NCBI RefSeq assembly: GCF_026262505.1
Contig: NC_067204.1
Coordinates: 20,863,300-20,927,299 of the forward strand
From: Trichomonas vaginalis G3
Taxonomy: Eukaryota > Parabasalia > Trichomonadida > Trichomonadidae
Length of the DNA stretch: 64,000 bases
Reading direction: 5' to 3'
Under the pieces are notes generated by a model. That model ran no database searches. It worked only from the letters and a program-made list of their open reading frames with translations, and had not been told where the DNA came from. Below are positions 46,582 to 57,445 of the stretch, piece by piece (the stretch's first letter is position 1; every line of letters begins with the position of its first letter). The translations under genes were made by a program, and so were the position numbers.

Positions 46582-47097
46582 GTATCGAAGAGAATCAATA
46601 CTTTAAAAACTAGTTCTTGATTCAGGAATTTAATGTTTTTTATTTTTTATTGTTTCAAGTAGTCGATTATAGCTGAAAACATAGAATTGCAAGGTATGTA
46701 AAAAAAATTAAAGTAAAACTGTTCTTCGAGCCCTAGCACAAGCCATTTACGAACATAAATGTATTCTTCACAACCAAATCATTTGGTAAACAGGGCTTGA
46801 CTTTCCAAAAATAGTTTTTTTGTATCAATTTTGGAACTTGGACGTAGAGATAACAAGATTTCGGCTAGAATCCACTCCTTTTGACTTATAAATAAATTGC
46901 CTTTGGACATTATAAACTTTGTTTTCTGAAACTAATTAAAATCTCCAAATTGTTTTGTAAAACTCTAATAAATTTGATTTTTGTACAAACTACATGCAAT
47001 AGCAGGACCCGGACATTTGATTACATGAGTTGAAAATTTAAAATTTTGATAGATTCTTTGCTCCAAATTCTATAATGATAAAAAAAAGTGACCTAAA
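46582..47097. other. Intergenic, no gene seen
   Basis: AT-rich spacer; GAGCCCTAGCACAAGCC and CAGGGCTTG make a weak dyad near 46730-46790. Nothing else noted. Confidence 0.45.
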
Positions 47098-48948
47098 ATG
47101 GAGGAAGAAAATCTTGTTACATATGCCGTACTTGATAGGTTTATTGATACGTCAATAGCTGAACAATACGCCAACTCTGCATTTCCAGAGCAAGTCGCTC
47201 GTGAAAATGCAGATATGACACTCCATTCTTGCGATGAAAACTTTTTCAAAGGATTATTCGATAAAGCATGTACTCAAACACAAAACCAATCAATTATATA
47301 CAACTATGGTAAGTTTGTCAGACCGCAACCAAAAAGATCGGGAAAACGTATTATTTTAATCTATAATCAAGTGTTAAAATTCAATTTAGATTTCAGAATT
47401 TTCGGTCATACAAGAGCAATAGCACATTTTACGTTTGATTCTACAGGTGAATTCCTCATTACAGGTTCAGAAGACAGTCAATTAAAAGTTTGGCATCTCC
47501 CATCTCTCAGTATTGTTTATACTATGAAAGGCCATGAAGAAGGTCTTAAATCATTTGATGTTTCGCCAGACAGAAAGCTAATTGCATCAATTTCTACTGA
47601 TCAATCGATACGACTTTGGAAATTCGATAATGGTGCGGCCGTTGCGATGATATATATTGCCGAGACCGGTCCATTAGTTGCCATCAAATTCTCTCCATGC
47701 GGAAGATTCCTTGTTTGCGCTTCAGATTCAGGTTTAGTCAGAATCTTTCAGATATCTCAGCTTATCCCTAAGCTAGACCAAATTAAAAAACAAATACATG
47801 ACGGTATCCAATTCTTTAGTTGCCCAGATACTTTAACATATTTCAATAATTACGATCCAATGATATTTTTACAGAATACGCCAGTACCATTCAGACAACC
47901 ACAACTACGCGAATGCATTCACTGCGTTGCATACTCTCCAGGTGGCAATTTCGTTGCATTTGGTCTTGAATCGGGAAATGTCATTGTTACAGCCATAGAA
48001 ACCAGCCGAACATGGCGCTTCTATGCCCATACCAATGCCTGCGATGGCATTTACTTCTACAAGAACAATTTCCACCAAATCTTAACATGGACCAACAAAG
48101 GTGGCGAAGTTAAGGTCTGGAACCTCCAAAACAAGGTTAAACAAGTCACATCCTTCTCAGTGCGCTTCCAGCAGAGCCGTTCTCACATCATTGACGTTGA
48201 AGTTTCATGCGATGAATCATTAATTTTTTGTGTCACCGCACAAATGATATTTGCATGGAACTTGGACTCCCAGAACTCCCTCCTCCACATAGAAGGCCTC
48301 AGTCAAGTCGTATCCGTCTCTGCACATCCAATAATTCCGACGGTTTTTGCGGTTGCAATGAAAGGCAAAATTTTAATTGCAGATGCTATTAAAAGCAACA
48401 AACCGATCAGGTCTCTTGACATTCCATTCGAAACACCCAAACTTAACAGAGCGCAGTGGACACCCGATGGCCTAGGAATCATTGCTGTCGATGCAGGAGG
48501 CGGATATTATCATTTTAAAGCCGCTGATGTTGCTGCTTGTCGACAGATCCCAACTTTCTTCCCAAGCGACTTCCTGGCAAGCGAATGGGTACCTGGTGTG
48601 GGTCAGATAGAAGAGGAGACAAAGAAACACACACATTTGTCTCCTAGAAACACAATTATCGATTCTGACAAAGTTATTCGTTGCAATGATTACAAACCTG
48701 TAAAAATTTTGAATGAAAACACGGTTTTCCCTCCGGAAGTGATGTCCGCGTGGATAACGGAAGAGAAGTGGCTGACGGAGAACGCAGATACAAGCCACGA
48801 TGAACAGGAAATTGTTGTTCCAGTGCAAAAACCTGTTCAACAGAAACCAACTTACGAATCTGATGGAGAAGAAGGTCCTTTGCCTGGAACTGGTTACGGA
48901 CCAAAGAAGAAGAGGAGAGATAATGACGGTGACTTCGTAGATAATTGA
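47098..48948 (+). CDS. BRWD/PHIP-like WD40 protein lacking a bromodomain
   Basis: 616 residues from ATG 47098. After an N-terminal helical segment (about 1-90), WD40 repeats run from about 100 to 500: FRIFGHTRAIAHFTFDSTGE, LITGSEDSQLKVWHLPS, MKGHEEGLKSFDVSPDRKLI, IRLWKF, SPCGRFLVCASDSG, SPGGNFVAFGLESGN, KVWNLQ. Repeat spacing and the post-propeller segment (AQWTPDGLGIIAVDAGGGYY, then FFPSDFLASEW) resemble BRWD1/BRWD3/PHIP, including the FFHSDYRPL region after the propeller. The family's tandem bromodomains are absent; the tail is acidic and ends in a basic patch (GPKKKRRDN) that could be a nuclear signal. Likely a nuclear chromatin or ubiquitin-ligase adaptor. A generic WD40 scaffold is the alternative. 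Confidence 0.78.
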   Translation: MEEENLVTYAVLDRFIDTSIAEQYANSAFPEQVARENADMTLHSCDENFFKGLFDKACTQTQNQSIIYNYGKFVRPQPKRSGKRIILIYNQVLKFNLDFRIFGHTRAIAHFTFDSTGEFLITGSEDSQLKVWHLPSLSIVYTMKGHEEGLKSFDVSPDRKLIASISTDQSIRLWKFDNGAAVAMIYIAETGPLVAIKFSPCGRFLVCASDSGLVRIFQISQLIPKLDQIKKQIHDGIQFFSCPDTLTYFNNYDPMIFLQNTPVPFRQPQLRECIHCVAYSPGGNFVAFGLESGNVIVTAIETSRTWRFYAHTNACDGIYFYKNNFHQILTWTNKGGEVKVWNLQNKVKQVTSFSVRFQQSRSHIIDVEVSCDESLIFCVTAQMIFAWNLDSQNSLLHIEGLSQVVSVSAHPIIPTVFAVAMKGKILIADAIKSNKPIRSLDIPFETPKLNRAQWTPDGLGIIAVDAGGGYYHFKAADVAACRQIPTFFPSDFLASEWVPGVGQIEEETKKHTHLSPRNTIIDSDKVIRCNDYKPVKILNENTVFPPEVMSAWITEEKWLTENADTSHDEQEIVVPVQKPVQQKPTYESDGEEGPLPGTGYGPKKKRRDNDGDFVDN

Positions 48949-49485
48949 TTTTTCTTTTCTTTATTTTTTAATATATAATTTTTTTTTTCTTTATGTTCTT
49001 ATCTTTTTTAAAATAAAAATACTTTGTATAAGTAATTTCCTTTTTTACACATTTAATATTAATATCTAGTTTGGAAAAATTACTAAAAAATTTTGGAAAG
49101 TTCATTGCCTTTACATTTTAACGCTAGAACAATATAGTGAAACCAATTCCACAATATCTAATAAGTCAGTGTGGGGTTAGCATGGAAAAAATTAAGATAT
49201 TGTAAGATTTTTCCAACTTTGCAAACATATATATTATAGTTGGAGAAGATATATATGCTTCTGATCTATATTTCACATCTAAATACGATCGGCAGCAAAG
49301 TTTGTCTATAGATTTCCCACTCGTTTCTGAAAAAGAAGTTCAAGAAAATGAAACGAATCATATATTTTTATTTCATGAGGACTTTTCACTCATCAAATTG
49401 TTTAGAAAAGTCGAATTGATCCGACGGCAAAAAGTGCAACAAATTGACAAAGATTTTAGCTAGATTTATAAAAGTGACAATCTGC
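48949..49485. other. Intergenic, no gene seen
   Basis: AT-rich. TCACTCATC near 49386 is Inr-like but 100 bases from the next ATG. No RNA gene or repeat recognised. Confidence 0.45.
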
Positions 49486-50682
49486 ATGCAAACGAGGCAT
49501 TCACGTCGTAGGAGTAATTACATACCCGAAGACGTGTCGATTGAAGAAATCGAACAAATGTTCAAGCAGAACGATGAGTTCGATAAGAAAAACAAGCATG
49601 TGCATGTTGATCCACTAATTTATGCGGATTATGTCGATGATTCAACAAATTTGTATGATATCGAAAAGAGATTTCAACTTCTTGAAATGCGACAAAGAAA
49701 TGGAGAGAACGTATCAGATGCTGCAAGAAAAGTTTATCTCGAACTTTCAAATCCATCAGAGATCCACGATATTGATGGATGGCTCGATACATCAGGTGGT
49801 GTATTATGGGATGAAATTGCTTCCGATGATGATGTTGACTTTGATGAAAATATGTTTGATGATGACGACGAAGGTGGCTTAGAATCCAGAGATAAAGGCA
49901 AAAATAGAGGTAAGCGTATCAAAATTTCCACATTTTCAGACATATTCCATGTAGAACGCTTCGGTTTGATGATAGAACGTTGGCCGATTCGTAAATTAGC
50001 CAGAACTACACCAATTCCTGCAGAAGGCTTACAGCAAATAGTTTCTGAAACTAAAATGAAGAATTTCATTGAAATTAGACATGAAAAATTCAAACCATTA
50101 TCAAATCCAAATAATTACGTCACTTATCCAAAAATTACAGGTGAAATTGTCAAAAAGCAATTACATAGAATCAATATCGATGGGTTTGTTATCGATCCAC
50201 CCATAGGAATTAACATGGATCAAGATGAATTAGCAGATTTTCTTACAGCCTTGATTAGTTGTGGCGAAAACCCTTATATTATTATTTGGTCTGATCCAGA
50301 TACCTTAGTTGATATTATTGACGCTGCAAATAAAGCATCTCTTAAACATTGCGATTCTGTAGCTGTAGAATTGTTCGATGGATTAATGGAACCAATCACA
50401 TTACGTACGAAACATGGATTTCCACAGCATTCAAGGATGCTTCTGATGTTCCGCGCATTTGATGCAGAAAGAAGCAGTCTTGCGCAGCAAAGAATAAGAG
50501 ACACAGGTTGGGGACTTGTTTATCCAAATGGGAAGAGCCACGGAAGGCTCGGAATGCCTACAGTCCCTCATGAGATTCTCGAAACTATGCTTCCTGCAAA
50601 AAGAAGGCAAAGAAGCTTTGTTGAAATATGGCCAAGTAGATTTCATTTAAGAGAGAATTGGATTTCAATAGATGAAAAATAA
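49486..50682 (+). CDS. MT-A70 (METTL3/METTL14-like) family protein
   Basis: 398 residues from ATG 49486 (MQTRHSRRRSNYIPED); a TTG-led extension upstream has no ATG. An N-terminal acidic and helical region carries a DDDVDFDENMFDDDDEGG tract (about 121-138) and a basic patch. The MT-A70 domain occupies roughly 200-395. INIDGFVIDPPIGINMDQDE carries a DPPI motif (about 237-240) where catalytic members have DPPW and METTL14 has EPPL. The end, FVEIWPSRFHLRENWISIDE, matches LELFGRxxxxRPGWITxGN. The family forms N6-adenine methyltransferases for RNA or DNA. Loss of the tryptophan suggests a METTL14-type structural partner or altered substrate. Trichomonas DNA is reported to carry 6mA, so either nucleic acid is possible. 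Confidence 0.82.
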   Translation: MQTRHSRRRSNYIPEDVSIEEIEQMFKQNDEFDKKNKHVHVDPLIYADYVDDSTNLYDIEKRFQLLEMRQRNGENVSDAARKVYLELSNPSEIHDIDGWLDTSGGVLWDEIASDDDVDFDENMFDDDDEGGLESRDKGKNRGKRIKISTFSDIFHVERFGLMIERWPIRKLARTTPIPAEGLQQIVSETKMKNFIEIRHEKFKPLSNPNNYVTYPKITGEIVKKQLHRINIDGFVIDPPIGINMDQDELADFLTALISCGENPYIIIWSDPDTLVDIIDAANKASLKHCDSVAVELFDGLMEPITLRTKHGFPQHSRMLLMFRAFDAERSSLAQQRIRDTGWGLVYPNGKSHGRLGMPTVPHEILETMLPAKRRQRSFVEIWPSRFHLRENWISIDEK

Positions 50683-51302
50683 TTTTTAATAATTTTTTTA
50701 TAAATATATGTTAAAAACTTTTTTTAAAAATACTATTTTAATCATAATGGATATCTTTTCACTATTTTAAAGAAAAGGTACATTCACTGGGCGATAACAG
50801 TAATTCGGGACGGGACCCAGATAAATTAACACCCCATTTTAACATTTTTAAAACGCATTTCTATTATAATTAAATATGCTTCACAGCATTAAAATTGAAA
50901 AATAAGACTTTTAAAAATTATCTAATTTATCTGCTGAAGAACTAGAAAATTTCATATATTGTAAGAGAATCATCAATTGTTCAGATGGTGTTTAATATCA
51001 CGGTATCAATACAACTGGAATATATACTTTATTCATCTAGTTCTATGATGATTTATAGCCTCATGAATTTTTAAAATTTTGTCAAAAATAGTGAATGTAC
51101 CTTTTTTAAAGAAAGGGAACTCATATGAACATTTCTCAATAAACGTTATTTAAAACATTTTTAAGACTAATACTAGAACTTATATATTTGAAAATTAGAG
51201 AATAAGTCTTTTAAACAAGTATTTAGAAATGACAACAACAAAATAAAACCAAAGATGACCAAATATATCATTTTTATGATAAAATTAATTATCTTGCAAT
51301 TA
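50683..51302. other. Intergenic with a MITE
   Basis: Spacer between convergent genes holding the inverted-repeat element at 50773-51105. The remainder is AT-rich. Confidence 0.45.
50773..51105. mobile_element. MITE with 16-bp inverted ends
   Basis: AAAAGGTACATTCACT at 50773-50788 and its complement at 51090-51105 form perfect ends. A TTAAAG/TTTAAAG repeat adjoins both sides (about 6-7 bp target duplication). The 300-bp centre is non-coding and includes a GC-richer GGGACGGGACCC dyad near 50808. Superfamily unassigned. Confidence 0.6.
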
Positions 51303-52723
51303 CTATTCTGTAAATCCATTTTTGAGAAGAATTTCAATAATATTTTGTTTATTGAAATCTTTTGCAAATTGGAGAGGAGTTTTGCCACAATAGTTTTTGG
51401 CATTTTTATCTATATTTGGTTGAGAACTAAGATATTCACAAACATCAGCTTGGTTAAAAAATATAGCAAAATCAAGTGGTGTATTATCGCAATTAGTTTT
51501 TTCATTAATATCGATGTATTTTAGAGCAAATTTAACACCTGCGAGATTTCCTCTTAAAGAGAATGAAAAATTGTTTGTTTGGCTATATTTCTACTTCTCA
51601 TATCAGCGCCATTATTAAATAAATGCTTCACAAGACATAAATTATTCCGCCACGCTGCTTCACAAATCATATTATATCCATTTTCATTGCAAACATCAGA
51701 ATATTTTTCATCAACTGAATACTTGATTGCTGAGATATCACCTTCATTAGATGCCTTTTCAATGATTTCATAAATATGATTAAAATTATCTTTCGTCTTT
51801 CTCAGTCCTCCGAATTTTCTCATGTTTTCATATGTATTTTCATTGATTTCATGCTCTTTGATATTTGAAATTTCGAATTTAGTGGTAGTTTCTCTACTAA
51901 AGTAATTTATGTTGGAGAGTTGGAGTTTTGGCGCAGTTATCTCTGGTTTATTAATGTAGCTTGTGTTAGAAAGTGCAAGATTGTGAGGAATTTGAGACCG
52001 ATTAAGGAGTGCACGCTCAAAAACCTCCGTTGAGATAGATTCTAAACCATGTTTAACTGAAAAGTTTTTGATGGATTTGATAGAATCATTACTGCAAAAT
52101 TCAACTCTGACATAGCCAAGAATAGAGAAGAATGAATTATCAAATTCACTCAATGAATCTTCATTTGATATTTTAAGAGATTCTGATATCAAAACACTCT
52201 CAAAAAAGTCATATCCATATCTTTGGATAGTTTTGATCTTATATTCTTCTTGTAGATTAAACATTCTTGATGCAAAGAACGAAATACACTCGTTAATCTT
52301 ATTTTGATCGTTTTGAACACTTGCATAATCGAAGATATCATAAAGGTTTTCTTCGTTGATTTCTTGATATGTTGACTTAACATATTCACAAAATATGTTT
52401 GTCAAATATTCGATACCGAATGCGCTGCTAAATTCGAATAAATCCCGATTGTGTGCTCGATCATTTTCAAACCTGAGAACACCTGTTTTGAAAAATTCCG
52501 AAATGATGTCTATTGTATTGTTGCATGATAGATTCAAATATTTTCTCACTGATTTTATTGAACTGTCGCGTAAATATTCATCATGAACGAGTTTGGAAAT
52601 CATAATTGAGACGTCCTTTGATAATTCTATTCTCTCGTTATTAACATAGAATGAAAAAGGTTCTTTACCTTTAATATCATTACCCCTCTCGATCACCAGA
52701 AACTTTCTTGTGAACATATTCAT
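51303..52723 (-). pseudogene. BTB-like/ankyrin protein gene with a frameshift
   Basis: From ATG 52723 (MNMFTRKFLVIERGNDIKG) an open frame of 389 codons runs to 51554. Residues about 15-110 resemble the BTB-like leader of a trichomonad protein family (FSFYVNNERIELSKDVSIMI, LYDIFDYASVQND later). The C-terminal part enters ankyrin repeats (IYEIIEKASNEGDISAIKYS, NMICEAAWRNNLCLVKHLF). At about 51554-51565 the frame ends, but a neighbouring frame carries on with further ankyrin sequence (NTPLDFAIFFNQADVCEYL, CGKTPLQFAKDFNKQNIIEI) to a stop at 51303. One small indel thus cuts off the last two repeats. The truncated protein may still work, since most of it is intact; a sequencing error is the alternative. 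ACCATCTTT lies upstream as a weak Inr. Confidence 0.78.
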
Positions 52724-53204
52724 TTTTTTAAAAGATGGTTTTTTTATAAACACTTCACTTCATCGTCATAATTTTATTAGTCATTAATATCGTTCGATAT
52801 CAAGGTACAGTAAATATCATTTTGGGAAGGCTTGATAATCTAAATTAAATATCTGATTTTTTATTTTATCAATATTTCCTATTCACTATCGGCGCAATTA
52901 GTGAGTCATTATATGGTGATGAAAATTAACTATTTTCAAAACATAAAATGGTTAATAAATATTATTGCTGATAATTTTTCATCAAAATCGATCAGATGAA
53001 CCAAGTTTACTTAGTAAATTATTAAACAAAGCATTTTAGATGATAATAGTAAAGTAGATACACTTCAAACATCCATGAAATAAGAAATTAAATTCAAATT
53101 AATATTAATGCATCTAATAACAGTATTTTTAAAACAAAAGCTTTACAAACAAACAAAGAAGCGCTATATAATAAGAATTAGAAGTATCTAACAACTAATA
53201 TAAT
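52724..53204. other. Intergenic, no gene seen
   Basis: AT-rich spacer between two minus-strand genes. No repeat or RNA signal recognised. Confidence 0.45.
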
Positions 53205-54155
53205 TTAATTTCTCATCTGAATTGCAGTTTTCCCTTGAAAGGTTTGATCAGTAATAATATCAGGTTTCTCCTTTAAATAAGCAATAACTTCATCAATGTT
53301 TCCAGAATATGCAGCCATAAGAATATTAAACTTTGTTGGTGAACTAAAATTGTGGTCAAAGTATTTCTTTTTATCAATCAGCCATTTAACTGCCTTAATA
53401 TTGTTATTTTGCGCAAAAAAGTGGATGCATGATTGCATTTTTTCTTTATCTTCTTTATCTACTGGCGATTTTATATCAACATCTAGTTTGTCAAGTAATT
53501 TTAATTTAAAATCGTTACTTTTTGAAGCATTTATAACTAAATCTTCTATTTTAGATTTAAATTCCTGGTAATGCGTTTTTATAAAACTCCTTACAGTTCT
53601 ATGATGAACTTTTGCTTCATCTTTAAATGATTTTAGATCAATAATTTTTTGTTTGAAAATTTCTGTAATTTTTGTGAGATTCATTGCATTTTTATCATTT
53701 TTCGCAGTGTGTTGAGAAATTTCTTCGTCCATTTGCTCATCATCTCTATTTGAATAAGGAATATCAACAATCGAATCATTACCTGAGTTCCCAATAGATA
53801 AAATCGGACAATATTGTGTAGTATTCATCATAAATTCATAAATTGAAGTAAATATGTTATGAGGCGAGATTCGGAGCAAAGTTGGTAATCTTTTGAGGAA
53901 ATTGTCGAGCGATTTGTGATCGTTGAAACATAAATCTAGATGTAATAGTAGAAAAATACATTGGTCGTCTGTTAGATCTGTATTATTAATAATTTCTCTG
54001 AGTAATTTGATTGCATAATCTGGTTCTATTTTTCTTGTAACATTAAGAATCTCTACTATACGATCAAAGCTAGAAAATGTTTTTGTGAATTCACCTTCGT
54101 TTATTAATTTACAGACAAGCTTCGTGTTGTTTTTAAAAACCTCATCAAAACTCAT
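53205..54155 (-). CDS. Divergent ankyrin-family protein
   Basis: 316 residues from ATG 54155 (MSFDEVFKNNTKLVCKLINE). The first 130 residues are an all-helical leader (YAIKLLREIINNTDLTDDQC, CFNDHKSLDNFLKRLPTLL) like those of trichomonad ankyrin proteins. A charged coiled-coil-like middle follows, with ankyrin-type repeats at the C-terminus (MQSCIHFFAQNNNIKAVKWL, FNILMAAYSGNIDEVIAYL, GKTAIQMRN). It ends part way through a repeat, so it may be naturally short or truncated. On the minus strand TCATAATTTCG directly precedes the ATG and fits the Inr. Confidence 0.78.
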   Translation of the reverse strand: MSFDEVFKNNTKLVCKLINEGEFTKTFSSFDRIVEILNVTRKIEPDYAIKLLREIINNTDLTDDQCIFLLLHLDLCFNDHKSLDNFLKRLPTLLRISPHNIFTSIYEFMMNTTQYCPILSIGNSGNDSIVDIPYSNRDDEQMDEEISQHTAKNDKNAMNLTKITEIFKQKIIDLKSFKDEAKVHHRTVRSFIKTHYQEFKSKIEDLVINASKSNDFKLKLLDKLDVDIKSPVDKEDKEKMQSCIHFFAQNNNIKAVKWLIDKKKYFDHNFSSPTKFNILMAAYSGNIDEVIAYLKEKPDIITDQTFQGKTAIQMRN

Positions 54156-54742
54156 CGAAATTATGATTTTTTATTTGGAAGACTGCAAAAGAATATGTAA
54201 CAACAAATAGAATCTTTACTATATGAAAAATCAATTTCATGATCTTTCCTTTTCAATTGAAGGATTATCAGAACATAGAGAGATTTGGGCGCTTATAGCT
54301 AGTTAAATGATGTGTTTTATATGAAACTCCCTATATAACAATGCACATATACAATCATAAGTATATAATGGACATGGTTATAATGAACAAAAACCATGAA
54401 TATATATGATAAAGACCTTTCAAAATTGGCCGTCGGAAACCTTCAAAATATGGCATATTTTCACAAATTTTCTAGAACAATCATTTGCACATGCATACGA
54501 ATATATTTGAATATTATTGAATGAGTCTTTCTTGAAAATAATCGTTAGAATTGTTGTCAATTGATGTATTAGGGGATAAAATATAGAAAAATCGAATTGA
54601 TCAATTTTTGTATTGCTTCTATTTATTATATCTCTATAAAATTTAATTCGATTTTGATCTTAAAGTACAAATTTGAGATATTCAGTCATTAAAAGAAAAG
54701 AGAACAGTAATTTTGAGAAATCGAACATTTATTCATACAAAT
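54156..54742. other. Intergenic, no gene seen
   Basis: AT-rich. Contains the Inr TCATAA (54161-54166, minus strand) of the upstream gene. Nothing else recognised. Confidence 0.4.
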
Positions 54743-54916
54743 TTACTTGCCTTCGGCAGCTTTCTTAGCAGCAGCAGCCTCTTGCTTAGCTCTCATGGCG
54801 GCAGCATCGCGCTCCTTTCTTGAGGCGAGATCGCCAGTGGCTCCCTTCTTTTCATGCTTAGCATTTCTTGCTTCAGCACGAGCCCGCTCACGTTCACGCT
54901 GTGGTCCGCGTGTCAT
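54743..54916 (-). CDS. SERF/4F5-family small protein
   Basis: 57 residues from ATG 54916 to TAA 54743. The N-terminus MTRGPQRERERARAEARNAK matches the SERF (4F5) signature MTRGNQRELAR, and the rest is Lys/Ala/Glu-rich (KERDAAAMRAKQEAAAAKKA) as in the family. SERF proteins are small, charged, partly disordered and modulate protein aggregation; some also bind RNA. Codons are GC-ended far more than in neighbouring genes, suggesting strong expression. TATCAGTAATG at the start is a near-Inr. Opposite-strand frames here are shadows of this gene. Confidence 0.85.
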   Translation of the reverse strand: MTRGPQRERERARAEARNAKHEKKGATGDLASRKERDAAAMRAKQEAAAAKKAAEGK

Positions 54917-55275
54917 TACTGATACTAATTCTAACAGCTTTTTGAATCAGAATTTAATTGTTCAGCCAATTTCGTTCGAAATCGGCCCATCAATACCATA
55001 TTTCATTTTGCTTTACAATATTAATCTAAATATCGGAATAAAATTTAAAAACATCCGATGTGTAAACTTCTCAATTCTATAATCAAATGAAAGTACCTGA
55101 GATTATTTTGACCTCAAAACAATTTGATTTTATATTATTTTTTGATCTATTATTTTATATATTTTCAAGATTATCATAAATTATTTCAATTCAATTTTAA
55201 CTCTCAGCGAAAAAAATATATAATTAAAATGCATTTTAAGCATTTGATCTAATTTGATAGCATTTTTTTTGTAAT

Positions 55276-55710
55276 AAACAGAAATTCATCAAAAGTGACA
55301 GCTCTCAATTTTTTGACATTTGTAAATTCTAAATTGAATGAGAAAAATGAAATAATACTAAGCATAATACAATATTCTAGATTTAACTATTTCATATGGT
55401 TTTATGATAGATAAGCATTATATTCCCACTCATTATATTCGTAAATTTTGAGGTTTATCCTTCGCTTTTAAGATCATTGAATTTGATTTTTATATAAAAT
55501 AGTTATATATTAGAAAATAATATGAGTTTATGTGATATTATTTTTCAGAAGATTTTGTGTTCTTCTTCAAAATTTTATTTTTTTATTAAAAAGGATCTTT
55601 ACAAAATATACATTTACTTTAATTAATATTTAAAAACGTGCTCTATCAAAAGTTCCAAAAATTCAATATTTTAGCTTTTCTGAGGTGTCACTTTTGATGA
55701 ATTTCTGTTT
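55276..55710. mobile_element. MITE-like pair of 25-bp inverted repeats
   Basis: The left copy starts AAACAGAAATTCATCAAAAG (55276) and ends GTGACA; the exact complement lies at 55686-55710. The spacer is 385 bp and non-coding. GTGTCACTTTT at the right copy also occurs at the ends of the hairpin element at 10.7 kb. No target duplication was found. Confidence 0.45.
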
Positions 55711-56191
55711 ACAACATTTTCAAAAATATTTTCATTTTTGATCAAAGGTAGTCTCACGAGAAAACTGACGGTAAAAATTCGATGAAACCAGGTGCATTGT
55801 ATAGTACATATATGTGGTAAATAAATGTCGATTAGCTTTGTAAAAAATATCCCACAGTTTTTGAGATCTTGAAAACGGCCATTCAAAAAGTCGAAAATTT
55901 TCGCGAGATGTTAATGGGCAAGACAGTTTTTCGACAAATAAATCGTAAACATGGGAATTAAAATAAGGCGTTATATTACATATATGGTAAAGAATATGGA
56001 TGTGAAGAGCGTTAGTAGAATGGAAAGACTTTGAAATTTTAAAAAATTTATCTGGACTAAAAATTATTTGATTATAAAAAACATATTATATATCAATTGC
56101 TATATAGAACTATCATAACAGATTTTGGAAAAGCCGCAAATCCCCAAGTTGGAGAATTCATTAAATACTAATTATTCAGCTTTTTATCAGA

Positions 56192-56272
56192 AAGGAAGGT
56201 AGTGTAGTGGTCGGGAACACTATGCTCTTTTTGAATCTAAAAGGCAACTGTTCAAATCATAACATCTTTGTT
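56192..56272 (+). other. tRNA-like remnant
   Basis: AGTGTAGTGGTCGGGAACAC resembles the D-arm and A box of a tRNA-Gln, CTTTTTGAATC its anticodon region, and TGTTCAAATC a B box. The acceptor and T stems do not pair, so I read it as a decayed tRNA copy rather than a working gene. Confidence 0.3.
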
Positions 56273-57445
56273 TTTTTTTCTTATTCTGCCATTATTGTTT
56301 TTCCTTGTTATGATTCAAATTAAAAATATTTTAGTAAAGGTATTTTGGACATCATTTTTTCACATTGTCTCAATGCAAATGTTTGAAAATTTTGTAGGCA
56401 ATATGACAACTCTTTCAACATTTGTTCTCTTTTATTAACTCAAACAGATTTATGATCTAATTTCATGCCTTCGAAGACATTTAAACCATCTTCAACATAA
56501 TTTATTGACAAATTGATAACAATTACTCATGAATGTCGTAGATTTAATATCCTGTCACTCAGCAACAAATTCGGGTTCAATAACAAAGCTCAGTAAAAAC
56601 TTTACAGAAATTCTCCAATTTATTTTAGTGTCTTTTTGCGTCATTACGGCTGCATTTTCTTCTGCATCTGAACGCTGTGTTTGGAAGAAGACGAAATACA
56701 GAAACTTTCAACACAAGTAATCAGATTTTCTTGTCTTTCATGTTAAAATGCTTCATCTCGCTAGGTATACGTCATTTATTGGATGGATTGTTAGCTTTGT
56801 GTCCAAATAGCAAAAAAAAGTATTAATTTAAATTTCGCATTTTGCATAAGTATACGCTTTAATTTATATCAAAACAGATTTAGATAGCTTAAAACAATAT
56901 AGTTTACTCATAAATACATCTTGATAATTCACTTCTTCAATTTTCATAATCTTATATCCTGACCTATATCCTCTTATAAACCATATTTCTACTGAGATCT
57001 TCTTAAAGCATCTTTTTATCCCTATCTACGCCTCGAAACCCTATTTTTCCGGCGGAATATGAATCTTCGGGTCTCGCTGATTCGATTTCTGCAGTCAGAT
57101 CGTAAAAATACCACTACATAGCCTGATAATCTCAATTTAAGTTCCTTAATTTTTTTGAAAAAAAAATTAAAACTCCCTTATCAAACATCATGCTCATTTT
57201 TACGAATTTCATTTTTCCTTTAAGTTTAAAATATACGCTTTTTAGCATGTTTATAATACATTTTCAATTTACATTTACATTTTTATTTTTGAATTGTTTA
57301 TTTATATTTCCGTTTGAACAATAATATTTATTGAAAATTGTGAGAGAAACGGATATAATAAAAAACACCATACAACAAAATTCACTTTTTTTCATACTTA
57401 CGCGGATCACTCCTTTTCGGCCCAATATGCCGGAAATGATAAAAC

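Noticed and set aside
54747-55082. Plus-strand frame rich in Ala/Ser/Arg
   Set aside because: It is the antisense shadow of the SERF-like gene; its tail beyond the gene has no coding character.
56529-56720. Short secreted-protein-like ORF
   Set aside because: A hydrophobic stretch is present, but there is no Inr near the ATG, no conserved pattern and poor codon character.
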